Below, piece after piece: positions 1 to 5,971 of a DNA stretch of 8,677 nucleotides (the stretch's first letter is position 1; every line of letters starts with the position of its first letter). The position numbers were made by a program, and so were the translations under genes. Source of the DNA: an uncultured Bacteroidales bacterium (GTDB lineage Bacteria; Bacteroidota; Bacteroidia; Bacteroidales; Paludibacteraceae); assembly GCA_937907165.1 (NCBI GenBank), contig CALCUH010000074.1, positions 1-8,677 of the forward strand. The letters run 5' to 3'. Below the pieces are notes generated by a model that saw only the letters and a program-made list of their open reading frames with translations, was not told the origin of the DNA and made no database searches.

Positions 1-1173
1 GTCGGTGGGGGCGACATATTGGTCGAAGTGGGTGCAGGCGTCCTGCCAGATCTGCATGGTTTCGTCGTCGGTGATGGGGATGAAGTTGTCGGTGATGGGG
101 TCGAGGATCTCAGTGTTGCCGGGGACTACGTTCTTGCGCAGATTGCCCAATGAGGAGAGGTATTCGGTGATCTGCTCGGGCTTGATGCGGCGGGGGCGGG
201 GGGGGGTGTCCTTCTCGTCGCGTTCCTGCTGGATGGAGGCGGAGGAGACCTCTACCTGCTGGCGCTTGTGGGCGTACTCTTCGGTGTGGCGGTTCCAGGT
301 GCCGTGGCTGGAGGCACAGTGATTATAAACCCAGTCGATGATGGCGTGGAGTTCGTGGTTGTCTTCCCCCCAAAGGTGGGCGAGTTGCTGCCCGGTCTCG
401 CTGGGGTCTATCCCCATCTTGTTGGCGAGCATGGCAAACTCCATGGCGTAGTGGTGGCGGTTGCCTTCGGCGAAGGTGTTGCCCTGACGGGCGAGGATTT
501 CGGAGATATGACCGAAGTAGGCGGACATGCCCTGGTCGAGTCCCGCCTTGTGGAGGGTTGTCATCTCTTTCTTTCTGGCCTTCTGGGAGGAGATGAGGAA
601 GGGTTTGGCGGAGGGGTTGTAGTAGACGTCGGGGTCGTGTGCGAGGAAGGAGAGTCGGGTTATATCCTTGACAGAGGGGTCAACTTCGGTGTGGAGGAGG
701 AGTGAGAAATACTGGTTGCCGTAGCGCCAGGCATCGAGGTAGGAGGCGCCTTCGCTGTCGAAGCGGTAGGGGAAGAGGATGCGGATGCCTTCGCCGGAGA
801 GGGTGGTGTGGGCGAGGAAGGTGTGGGGGTCCTGGGCTATGGCGGAGCGGAGGATGAGGAGCTGGTCGGTGGGGATGTGGTCGATGTCGACCATGGCGAT
901 GCCGGTGAGTGCTACGACGTTTTCGGTAAGGCGCTTGCCGACAATCTGGCAGGCGGGAGTGATGGCGGGAGACTGGCGTTTGAGGTAGTCGTAACCTTTT
1001 TTATTGCCTCCCTGTAGTTTTTTACGGGCAGACAATGTGTTGATTTTCAGTGGCTGGTCGCTCTGTATGAGGTTTGCGATATCGTCCCAAGGAATAAGGC
1101 GATTGGGGATGACGGAAACGTTGGAAAAGAAGGAGGGACCTATAATCTGGAGGGGGGGGTGTGATTTTTCCAT
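1..1173 (-). CDS. VirE-N/BT4734-type primase, N-terminal 391 residues (gene runs off the left edge)
   Basis: This reading frame is open from an ATG at 1173 to the window edge, so the C-terminal part is missing. Residues 1-200 match what I know of the BT4734-like/VirE N-terminal domain of Bacteroidetes. They include 'MVDIDHI' (Asp96, Asp98), 'TTLSGEGIRILF' near 123-134, and 'DPSVKDITRLSF' near 165-176. This acid-x-acid pattern resembles archaeo-eukaryotic-type primases, so a primase role is inferred. Residues about 225-295 ('EGNRHHYAMEF', then 'IIDWVYNHCASSHGTW') look like the helical PriCT-type linker. Residues 328-391 look like the segment just before a VirE-type P-loop helicase ('FIPITDDETMQIW'); the helicase itself would lie outside. 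Codons end very often in C, unlike ruvX and the genes to its right, which suggests acquisition. C8 and C9 tracts lie inside the gene. Relatives occur on integrated elements and near capsule loci. The family call is firm; the biochemical role is inferred. Confidence 0.82.
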   Translation of the reverse strand, partial: MEKSHPPLQIIGPSFFSNVSVIPNRLIPWDDIANLIQSDQPLKINTLSARKKLQGGNKKGYDYLKRQSPAITPACQIVGKRLTENVVALTGIAMVDIDHIPTDQLLILRSAIAQDPHTFLAHTTLSGEGIRILFPYRFDSEGASYLDAWRYGNQYFSLLLHTEVDPSVKDITRLSFLAHDPDVYYNPSAKPFLISSQKARKKEMTTLHKAGLDQGMSAYFGHISEILARQGNTFAEGNRHHYAMEFAMLANKMGIDPSETGQQLAHLWGEDNHELHAIIDWVYNHCASSHGTWNRHTEEYAHKRQQVEVSSASIQQERDEKDTPPRPRRIKPEQITEYLSSLGNLRKNVVPGNTEILDPITDNFIPITDDETMQIWQDACTHFDQYVAPTD

Positions 1174-1207
1174 AATTGTAAAGTTTTGAGAATTAAATGT
1201 TTGTGAT

Positions 1208-1351
1208 AAAAGGGTGGGAGAAGGTGGGGGTGTTTTTCAACTTTTACCATGAGAGGGATATTAGTCTCTATTGATTCTTAGATTCATTAGGGGCAAATAA
1301 GCTCGCTTTTACACAATGTTGTAAACAGGTACCACCTAGTCCCACCCTTTT
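1208..1351. repeat. Inverted repeat: two copies of a 20-base G-rich motif
   Basis: The motif AAAAGGGTGGGAnnAGGTGG is on the plus strand at 1208-1227 and on the minus strand at 1332-1351. The first 11 bases are identical, and 18 of 20 positions match overall. A less exact TGTTT-type extension follows in both copies. The 104-base spacer holds the dyad at 1308-1325. In RNA read leftward toward the primase gene, the two arms could pair, and the 3' arm ends 34 bases before the primase ATG. It could be a leader hairpin, a paired protein-binding site, or the ends of a small inserted element; the sequence does not decide. Confidence 0.6.
1308..1325. promoter_or_regulatory. 18-base dyad, candidate operator
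   Basis: TTTACACAATGTTGTAAA is a near-perfect palindrome: seven of nine base pairs match, with six-base outer arms TTTACA/TGTAAA. It lies between the arms of the larger inverted repeat, about 135 bases upstream of the primase start. Size and symmetry fit a dimeric repressor site. No regulator gene in the window is an obvious partner, so this is a candidate only. Confidence 0.35.
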
Positions 1352-1367
1352 GGCTAAAAAGAATCGA

Positions 1368-1859
1368 TCAGTCGACGGTGGAGACGGTTACGGACCAGTA
1401 GGTGGAGATGAGCTCTTCGTAGTCGATTTCGTGGAGGAACTGGGTGGTGGAGACGTCGGACTGGCTGAGTTTCTTGTGGTCGATGCTGATGGAGATGGCA
1501 TCGGCGGACTCGGTGTTGAGCATCTTTTCTATCCATTCTACACTGACTTTGTTGTCGTTCCACTTGGGGGTGACGCGAGAGGAGCGTTTGACTACTACGC
1601 CGTTGTCGTGGCGGATTTGACTGCCTACAAAGAGGTCGGGGTTTTCCTTGGCGTGGGCGATGAGTCGCTCTTTGCTCTCCTTAAGTGTGCTTTCGAGGTT
1701 CTTGGAGGCGATGTGTGCTTGCTTGAAGGTTTCGGCTACTTTGTTGATGTTCTCGTTTTGTCTTGGGGTTGAGTTTCTTTTAATCATTTTTTTAGGGGTT
1801 TTAGGGTTGGGGTTTTTTCTTTGGCCGGAAGAAAAAACCGATTGATTTTCAAGAGACAT
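1368..1859 (-). CDS. Uncharacterised 163-residue coiled-coil protein next to the primase gene (possibly Gam-like)
   Basis: I do not firmly recognise this protein. The N-terminal 30 residues are basic and low in complexity. Next comes a charged helical stretch likely to form a coiled coil ('NKVAETFKQAHIASKNLEST' onward). The C-terminal half is mixed, with 'AKENPDLF', 'NGVVVKRSSRVTPKW', 'VSVEWIEKML' and 'ISISIDHKKL'. Helix, then a small basic strand region, then a late Asp/Lys segment is reminiscent of Mu Gam-type proteins, which coat DNA ends and block nucleases. That is a weak resemblance judged by eye. C-ending codons match the primase gene downstream in the same direction, so the two probably arrived together. 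Start choice: ATG at 1859 is the outermost ATG. A TTG at 1880 is less likely. An ATG at 1787 (139 residues), preceded by an A-rich leader, is a serious alternative because bases 1788-1903 look intergenic. Confidence 0.62.
   Translation of the reverse strand: MSLENQSVFSSGQRKNPNPKTPKKMIKRNSTPRQNENINKVAETFKQAHIASKNLESTLKESKERLIAHAKENPDLFVGSQIRHDNGVVVKRSSRVTPKWNDNKVSVEWIEKMLNTESADAISISIDHKKLSQSDVSTTQFLHEIDYEELISTYWSVTVSTVD
1811..1839. other. Perfect 11-bp hairpin between the divergent genes
   Basis: GGTTTTTTCTT at 1811-1821 pairs exactly with AAGAAAAAACC at 1829-1839 around a 7-base loop (TGGCCGG). Neither strand has a T-run after it, so it is not a standard terminator, although its arms are T/A-rich. 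If the leftward gene starts at 1787, the hairpin lies in its leader; if it starts at 1859, it is coding. Its position between divergent genes suggests regulation or a recombination boundary, but nothing proves either. Confidence 0.4.
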
Positions 1860-1903
1860 AATATGGGAATAATCCGACAATTTTTTAGTAAATTCGCGGA
1901 TGA

Positions 1904-2329
1904 ATGGGAAGAATATTAGCCATAGATTACGGAAGGAAAAGGGTCGGAGTCGCTGTGACGGACCCTTGCCAGATCATTGCGAACGGGTTATGCACCGTTC
2001 CCTCCAATGACATACTCAAATTCATCGAAGAGTACACTCAAAAAGAATCGGTGGAACTAATCGTGGTCGGTCAGCCGAAAACGGTAAAAAACGAACCTTC
2101 CGAATCGATGAAATACATCAACCCGTTCCTCAACGCCCTAAAGAAGAGGCTGCCGCAAATACCGGTCGTCCTTTACGACGAGCGTTTCACATCCGTATTA
2201 GCCCATAAAGCCATGTTAGAGGGCGGGCTGAAGAAAAAAGAGCGTCAGGACAAAGCGTTAGTTGACGAAATCAGCGCCACAATCATTCTTCAGTCGTATA
2301 TGGAAAGCAAAAATTTTTCAATGCGATAA
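1904..2329 (+). CDS. ruvX: RuvX/YqgF family Holliday-junction resolvase-like nuclease
   Basis: This 141-residue protein has the usual family length and all the conserved blocks of the RNase H-like fold: 'ILAIDYGRKRVGVAVTD' at 4-20 (Asp8), 'VELIVVGQPK' at 50-59, 'VVLYDERFTS' at 88-97 (Asp92), and 'DEISATIILQSY' at 121-132 (Asp121). The three acidic residues are where the family binds metal. YqgF proteins are implicated in Holliday-junction resolution and, in Escherichia coli, in 16S rRNA maturation; which applies here is unknown. The ATG at 1904 directly follows an in-frame TGA, so the start is secure. The gene is divergent from the accessory block and lies 24 bases upstream of def, so the two are probably co-transcribed. 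An imperfect -7-like box (TAAATTCG at 1889-1896) lies just upstream without a clear -33 partner. Confidence 0.93.
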   Translation: MGRILAIDYGRKRVGVAVTDPCQIIANGLCTVPSNDILKFIEEYTQKESVELIVVGQPKTVKNEPSESMKYINPFLNALKKRLPQIPVVLYDERFTSVLAHKAMLEGGLKKKERQDKALVDEISATIILQSYMESKNFSMR

Positions 2330-2353
2330 TAAAAAACATAATATAAAAATAAA

Positions 2354-2908
2354 ATGATTTATCCCATAGTTGTATACGGATCTCCGGTATTGCGCGAGCA
2401 GACGCAAGAGATCACGGCGGACTACCCCAACCTCAAGCAATTGGTGGAAGACATGTTTGCGACGATGTACAATGCGGAAGGCATCGGACTCGCCGCACCA
2501 CAAATCGGCTTGTCTATCCGCATGTTCGTCATAGACTTAAACATTTTAGCGGAAGACGACCCTCAATTCAAAGGATTCAAAAAAGTTTTCATCAATCCGC
2601 AGATTACAGAATACGGAGAAGATATGGATTCATGCGACGAAGGATGTCTCAGCATCCCTGGCGTGAGCGAGAGCGTGAAACGTCCGACCAAGATACGCAT
2701 CCAATACATGGACGAGGATATGACCCCACATGACGAAGTGTTTGAAGGTTATAAAGCGAGAGTCGTTCAACATGAATACGATCATCTCGAGGGCAAAGTG
2801 TTCATCGATAGAATCTCACCGATCAGACGTCAGATGAACAAAGGGAAGCTCACCAGCATGATCAATGGTAAAATCAGGTGCAGATACAGAATCAAAACCG
2901 CAAAATGA
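2354..2908 (+). CDS. def: Peptide deformylase
   Basis: Peptide deformylase is a cytosolic metalloenzyme that removes the formyl group from the N-terminal methionine of new proteins. All three signature motifs are intact in this 184-residue protein: 'GIGLAAPQ' at 43-50, 'EGCLS' at 96-100 with the metal-binding Cys98, and 'QHEYDH' at 139-144 with metal ligands His140 and His144 and catalytic Glu141. Length is normal. The ATG at 2354 sits in an A-rich leader typical of Bacteroidetes. It follows ruvX by 24 bases, and its TGA stop overlaps the ATG of the TPR gene (ATGA), which indicates translational coupling. No anomaly is seen. Confidence 0.97.
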   Translation: MIYPIVVYGSPVLREQTQEITADYPNLKQLVEDMFATMYNAEGIGLAAPQIGLSIRMFVIDLNILAEDDPQFKGFKKVFINPQITEYGEDMDSCDEGCLSIPGVSESVKRPTKIRIQYMDEDMTPHDEVFEGYKARVVQHEYDHLEGKVFIDRISPIRRQMNKGKLTSMINGKIRCRYRIKTAK

Positions 2909-3177
2909 CAAAATTCGACGACATAAAGAAGTTAATCCAAGAAGAACATTTCTCCGAAGCGGAAGAACTCCTACGGGCATTCCTCGAAACAAACGAGGAG
3001 AGCGAAGAGGGGCATTTTCTCATGGGCAACCTATTCCGCAAACGGGAGGATTGGGAAGGCGCGCTCAACGAGTACCAAGCGGCGATGGACATCAACCCAG
3101 ACTCTTCCGCCCGCCTAGCCTACAACGCCATCCAAGAAGTTTTGGCGTTCTATAACAAAGACATGTTCAACCAATGA
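2905..3177 (+). CDS. Small tetratricopeptide-repeat protein
   Basis: This 90-residue protein has no signal peptide. Residues 35-68 ('EGHFLMGNLFRKREDWEGAL' and onward to 'DINPDS') form one clear TPR helix pair, with the Gly, Ala and Pro positions of the consensus. Residues 5-34 look like a preceding half or degenerate repeat. The tail 'FYNKDMFNQ' resembles the ending of other small Bacteroidales TPR proteins I recall. TPRs bind other proteins, and a partner cannot be named. I chose the ATG at 2905, which overlaps the def stop as ATGA, over an in-frame GTG at 2878 that would overlap def by 31 bases. It is probably translated from the ruvX-def message. A 94-base gap follows. Confidence 0.85.
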   Translation: MTKFDDIKKLIQEEHFSEAEELLRAFLETNEESEEGHFLMGNLFRKREDWEGALNEYQAAMDINPDSSARLAYNAIQEVLAFYNKDMFNQ

Positions 3178-3235
3178 TTTAACATCTTTTTCATTTTCGT
3201 CTAAAAAAAGAGACGATAAATAGGAAGCGAAGAAT

Positions 3236-3243
3236 TAAATTTG
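3236..3243 (+). promoter_or_regulatory. Candidate Bacteroides-type -7 box upstream of the DUF1599 gene
   Basis: TAAATTTG matches the Bacteroidetes primary-sigma -7 consensus TAnnTTTG exactly. It lies in the 94-base gap after the TPR gene, with room for a leader of about 20 bases before the GTG at 3272. No TTTG is found at the expected -33 distance, so the call is partial. If real, it would divide the plus-strand run into two transcription units. Confidence 0.4.
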
Positions 3244-3271
3244 TCACGATAACAGAAAAAAAACATCAGAC

Positions 3272-3811
3272 GTGGATACGAAAGAGCAATTTGACGCTGT
3301 CATAGCCGTATGTAGAGACATCTACAGCAAAAAGCTTCATGATTACGGAGCCGCATGGCGCATCATGCGTCCGGAGTCCATCACAGACCAAATATTCATC
3401 AAAGCCAATAGAATCCGCACCTTAGAAACGAAAGGCGTGTCGAAAGTGGGAGAAGGAATACGTCCAGAACTCATCGGCATCGTCAACTATGGCATTATGG
3501 GCTTGATCCAATTGGAAAAAGGCTACGCGGAGAGTTCGGACATCACAACGGAAGAGGCTGTCGAGCTATATGACCGTCACATGAAAAAGACCGTCGAACT
3601 GATGTTGGCGAAAAACCACGACTACGACGAAGCATGGCGTTCCATGCGCACGACATCCTACACAGACTTGATACTCATGAAGCTCTATCGCACCAAACAG
3701 ATAGAAGACAACCAGAACAAGACGCTCATCTCCGAAGGCATCGACGCCAACTATATGGATATGGTGAACTACGCGTTGTTCGGTTTGATTAAAATAGATT
3801 TTAAAGATTAA
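3272..3811 (+). CDS. DUF1599 (Nmad1) protein with two tandem domains
   Basis: The 179 residues are two copies of the same roughly 90-residue unit. 'HDYGAAWRIMR' at 23-33 is echoed by 'HDYDEAWRSMR' at 116-126. 'TDQIFIKANRIRTLE' at 38-52 is echoed by 'TDLILMKLYRTKQIE' at 131-145. 'NYGIMGLIQLE' at 72-82 is echoed by 'NYALFGLIKID' at 166-176. Pfam places this family as DUF1599, also called nucleotide modification associated domain 1, based on phage neighbourhoods; the biochemical role is unknown, and this chromosomal copy need not modify DNA. The start is a GTG at 3272; I see no nearby in-frame ATG upstream. It precedes the DoxX-like gene by 24 bases, and the three-gene set ending in tpiA is familiar from Bacteroidales. 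No signal peptide or membrane segment is visible. Confidence 0.88.
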   Translation: MDTKEQFDAVIAVCRDIYSKKLHDYGAAWRIMRPESITDQIFIKANRIRTLETKGVSKVGEGIRPELIGIVNYGIMGLIQLEKGYAESSDITTEEAVELYDRHMKKTVELMLAKNHDYDEAWRSMRTTSYTDLILMKLYRTKQIEDNQNKTLISEGIDANYMDMVNYALFGLIKIDFKD

Positions 3812-3835
3812 TAAGCATTATAGATTTTACGACAT

Positions 3836-5110
3836 ATGAGTGATTCAGTAAAAAAAGGCATAGTCATCACATCACGAATCCTTTTAGGCTTGGTATTCGT
3901 GTTTTCCGGATTTGTGAAAGCGGTAGATCCGCTTGGCTCAACCTATAAAATTCAAGACTACTTAGCAGCGATGGGGTTGGACTTCTTCGCTCCGATCGCC
4001 TTAGCGGTGGGAATCGGCTTGGCGGCGTTCGAGTTCATCTTAGGCGTATGCCTGCTTTTAGGCACCAACCTAAAGACCACCAGCATTCTGACCATCATCA
4101 TGATGTGCTTCATGACACCGCTCACGTTGTGGATCGCGATTGCGGACCCTGTTTCGGACTGCGGATGTTTTGGAGACGCCTTGGTCATCTCCAACTGGCA
4201 AACATTCTGGAAGAACATCGTACTGATGGCTTTAGCTATCTTAGTGTTCAAATGGAAAGAATACAGTCCTAAACTATTCACGGAGCGTACCGACTGGCTC
4301 ATCGCCATCTGCGCGGGATGTTTCTCCATACTTCTCTCCATCTATTGCTACTTCAACTTGCCTATCATCGACTTCCGTCCATACAAGAACGGAACGAACC
4401 TGATTGAAGCGATGCAAATACCGGAGGACGCTGAAGAGGACGTAATCGAAACCATTCTAGTCTACGAAAAAGATGGCGTGCAGAAAGAGTTCTCGCTATC
4501 CGACTATCCGAAGGACGATAGCACGTGGACATTCGTGGACTCCAAGCACGAAATCATCAAAAAAGGCTACGAGCCTCCAATCCACGACTTCACGATGGAA
4601 GACCCAGACAACGGCGACATCATAGAAGAGGTTCTTGACAATCCAAGCTACACATTCCTCATGGTCTGCTACAGAGTGGAGAAAGCGATGACCAACAACA
4701 AGCAAAAGGTCAACAACATCTACCAATTCGCGAAAGAAAACGGCTATGGTTTTTACTGTATGACCGCAACCGGTTTAGAAACCGAAGAGATGCGCGAATT
4801 CAAGACCGAAATGGAATGGGGCAAGGATGGAGAAGGATATCCGTTCGTCAACAGCGACGAAATCACATTGAAAACCATCGTTCGTTCCAATCCGGGTCTC
4901 GTGCTCATCAAAAACGGAACGGTAGTCAACAAATGGAGCAACAAGAACCTGCCTACGTTCGACAAGCCGTTGGAACAATCTCCGAAAGGGGAAATCCAAC
5001 AACCGAACGAATGGAGCATGGTATTCAAATCCATCCTAGCGTTCTTGGCGACCATCGCCCTTGTATTCGGAATCGATTGGCTGATTAAGAAAATCAAAGG
5101 CGAAAAATAA
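3836..5110 (+). CDS. DoxX/MauE-like membrane protein with a periplasmic thioredoxin-like domain (BT_3928-type)
   Basis: This 424-residue inner-membrane protein has two parts. The N-terminal part has about five membrane segments (near 9-29, 50-76, 82-103, 120-137, 157-178), and 'DCGCFGD' at 108-114 places Cys109 and Cys111 at the end of segment three. This Cys-Gly-Cys-Phe-Gly pattern is typical of MauE/DoxX-like proteins involved in thiol redox. Residues about 200-385 form a soluble domain. 'YTFLMVCYRVEKA' at 262-274, 'YGFYCMTATG' at 284-293, and 'NPGLVLIKNGTVVNKW' at 352-367 follow the strand order of a thioredoxin fold, but no CxxC active site is present. A final membrane helix is near 397-417, followed by a Lys-rich tail. 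Electron transfer to exported proteins is inferred. ATG at 3836 is 24 bases after the DUF1599 gene, so co-transcription is likely. Confidence 0.85.
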   Translation: MSDSVKKGIVITSRILLGLVFVFSGFVKAVDPLGSTYKIQDYLAAMGLDFFAPIALAVGIGLAAFEFILGVCLLLGTNLKTTSILTIIMMCFMTPLTLWIAIADPVSDCGCFGDALVISNWQTFWKNIVLMALAILVFKWKEYSPKLFTERTDWLIAICAGCFSILLSIYCYFNLPIIDFRPYKNGTNLIEAMQIPEDAEEDVIETILVYEKDGVQKEFSLSDYPKDDSTWTFVDSKHEIIKKGYEPPIHDFTMEDPDNGDIIEEVLDNPSYTFLMVCYRVEKAMTNNKQKVNNIYQFAKENGYGFYCMTATGLETEEMREFKTEMEWGKDGEGYPFVNSDEITLKTIVRSNPGLVLIKNGTVVNKWSNKNLPTFDKPLEQSPKGEIQQPNEWSMVFKSILAFLATIALVFGIDWLIKKIKGEK

Positions 5111-5156
5111 TTAGCATAGAGAATTTATCATCATAATTTTTTAATATTTCATTACA

Positions 5157-5912
5157 ATGAGAAAGAAAATCGTTGCAGGAAACTGGAAAATGAACAAGAC
5201 ACTCCAAGAGGGTCTTGAGTTAGCAAAGGGCTTGGACGCCGCTTTGAAGGGTAAAAAATTGAATTGCGATGTCATCATCGGAACTCCATTCATCCACTTG
5301 GCAAGCGTTGCCGCTGCCATCGACACGAAAGTGATCGCCGTATCAGCAGAGAACTGCGCAGACAAAGAGTCAGGCGCATTCACAGGCGAGGTTTCCGCAG
5401 CCATGGTTAAGTCAACAGGTGCAGAGTACGTTATCTTGGGTCACTCAGAGCGTCGCGAATACTACCACGAGACTCCAGAGATCTTGAAGGAGAAAGTGCT
5501 TTTGGCTTTGAAGAACGGTTTGAAGGTTATCTTCTGCATCGGCGAGAGCTTGGCAGAACGTGAGGCTAACAAACAAAACGCAGTCGTTAAGGCTGAGTTG
5601 GAAGGTTCAGTATTCAACTTGTCTGCTGAGGACTTCGCTAAGATTACTATCGCATACGAGCCAATCTGGGCTATCGGTACAGGAAAGACCGCTACAGCTG
5701 ACCAAGCTGAGGAGATCCACGCTTACATCCGTTCTTGCGTGGCTGACAAATACGGCAAGGAAGTTGCAGAGAACACTTCTATCCTTTACGGAGGTTCTTG
5801 CAAGGCTTCTAACGCTCCTGAGTTGTTCGCTAAGCCAGACATCGACGGTGGTTTGATTGGTGGCGCTTCTTTGAAAGTTGAAGACTTCTGCGGCATCATC
5901 AACGCATTCTGA
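5157..5912 (+). CDS. tpiA: Triosephosphate isomerase
   Basis: TpiA interconverts dihydroxyacetone phosphate and glyceraldehyde 3-phosphate in glycolysis and gluconeogenesis, as a cytosolic dimer. The 251 residues have full family length and an intact active site: 'GNWKMN' at 8-13 (Asn9, Lys11), 'GHSERR' at 95-100 (catalytic His96), and 'AYEPIWAIGTG' at 166-176 (catalytic Glu168 and the lid loop). A phosphate-binding Gly pair follows at 'YGGSCK' (211-216) and again at 'DGGLIGGASL'. The gene uses a narrow set of codons (GCT, GGT, TTG, AAG, ATC), unlike its neighbours, which suggests high expression. It follows the DoxX-like gene after 46 AT-rich bases in which I see no convincing promoter. Transcription ends at the hairpin near 5972-6015. 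Confidence 0.98.
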   Translation: MRKKIVAGNWKMNKTLQEGLELAKGLDAALKGKKLNCDVIIGTPFIHLASVAAAIDTKVIAVSAENCADKESGAFTGEVSAAMVKSTGAEYVILGHSERREYYHETPEILKEKVLLALKNGLKVIFCIGESLAEREANKQNAVVKAELEGSVFNLSAEDFAKITIAYEPIWAIGTGKTATADQAEEIHAYIRSCVADKYGKEVAENTSILYGGSCKASNAPELFAKPDIDGGLIGGASLKVEDFCGIINAF

Positions 5913-5932
5913 TTCGTGAGAATCTAATAATT

Positions 5933-5961
5933 CCTAAACAAACTTTCGGGGCTTGGTTAGG
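5933..5961. other. Stem-loop just after tpiA, upstream of the terminator
   Basis: CCTAAACAA at 5933-5941 and TTGGTTAGG at 5953-5961 pair at eight of nine positions around an 11-base loop. No T-run follows, so this is not a terminator by itself. It may protect the 3' end of the tpiA message or act with the terminator hairpin that follows 10 bases later. Confidence 0.35.
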
Positions 5962-5971
5962 ATAAACAATT

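Larger units (their letters stand above)
1174..1367 (-). promoter_or_regulatory. Leader region of the primase gene
   Basis: This 194-base gap separates the end of the 163-residue gene from the primase start and is far longer than gaps inside the neighbouring operon. It contains two inverted copies of a 20-base motif, an 18-base dyad, and a short upstream reading frame that starts at 1250 and runs through the primase start in another frame. I found no convincing Bacteroides -33/-7 promoter pair (TTTG, TAnnTTTG) on the minus strand. The primase may therefore be read from its own atypical promoter or from the upstream gene through a structured leader. A regulatory role is inferred from structure only. 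Confidence 0.45.

Noticed and set aside
268..705. Plus-strand open frame of 145 codons, rich in Gly and Val
   Set aside because: It is antisense to the primase gene, whose protein has clear family motifs; the composition is what reversed C-ending codons produce.
1350..1772. Plus-strand open frame of 140 codons
   Set aside because: It mirrors the minus-strand 163-residue gene and has the same Gly/Val-rich antisense look, with no recognisable domain.
1860..1880. TTG start at 1880 for the leftward 163-residue gene
   Set aside because: The frame stays open back into ruvX, so openness is no evidence, and ATG codons at 1859 and 1787 are better starts.
2878..2904. GTG start extending the TPR protein by nine residues
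   Set aside because: It would overlap def by 31 bases; the ATGA overlap at 2905 is the usual coupled arrangement.
3198..3215. Small hairpin CGTCT/AGACG after the TPR gene
   Set aside because: Only five base pairs and no T-run after it; too weak to call a terminator.
4753..5097. Minus-strand open frame of 114 codons
   Set aside because: It lies entirely inside the thioredoxin-like part of the membrane protein gene and shows no motif.
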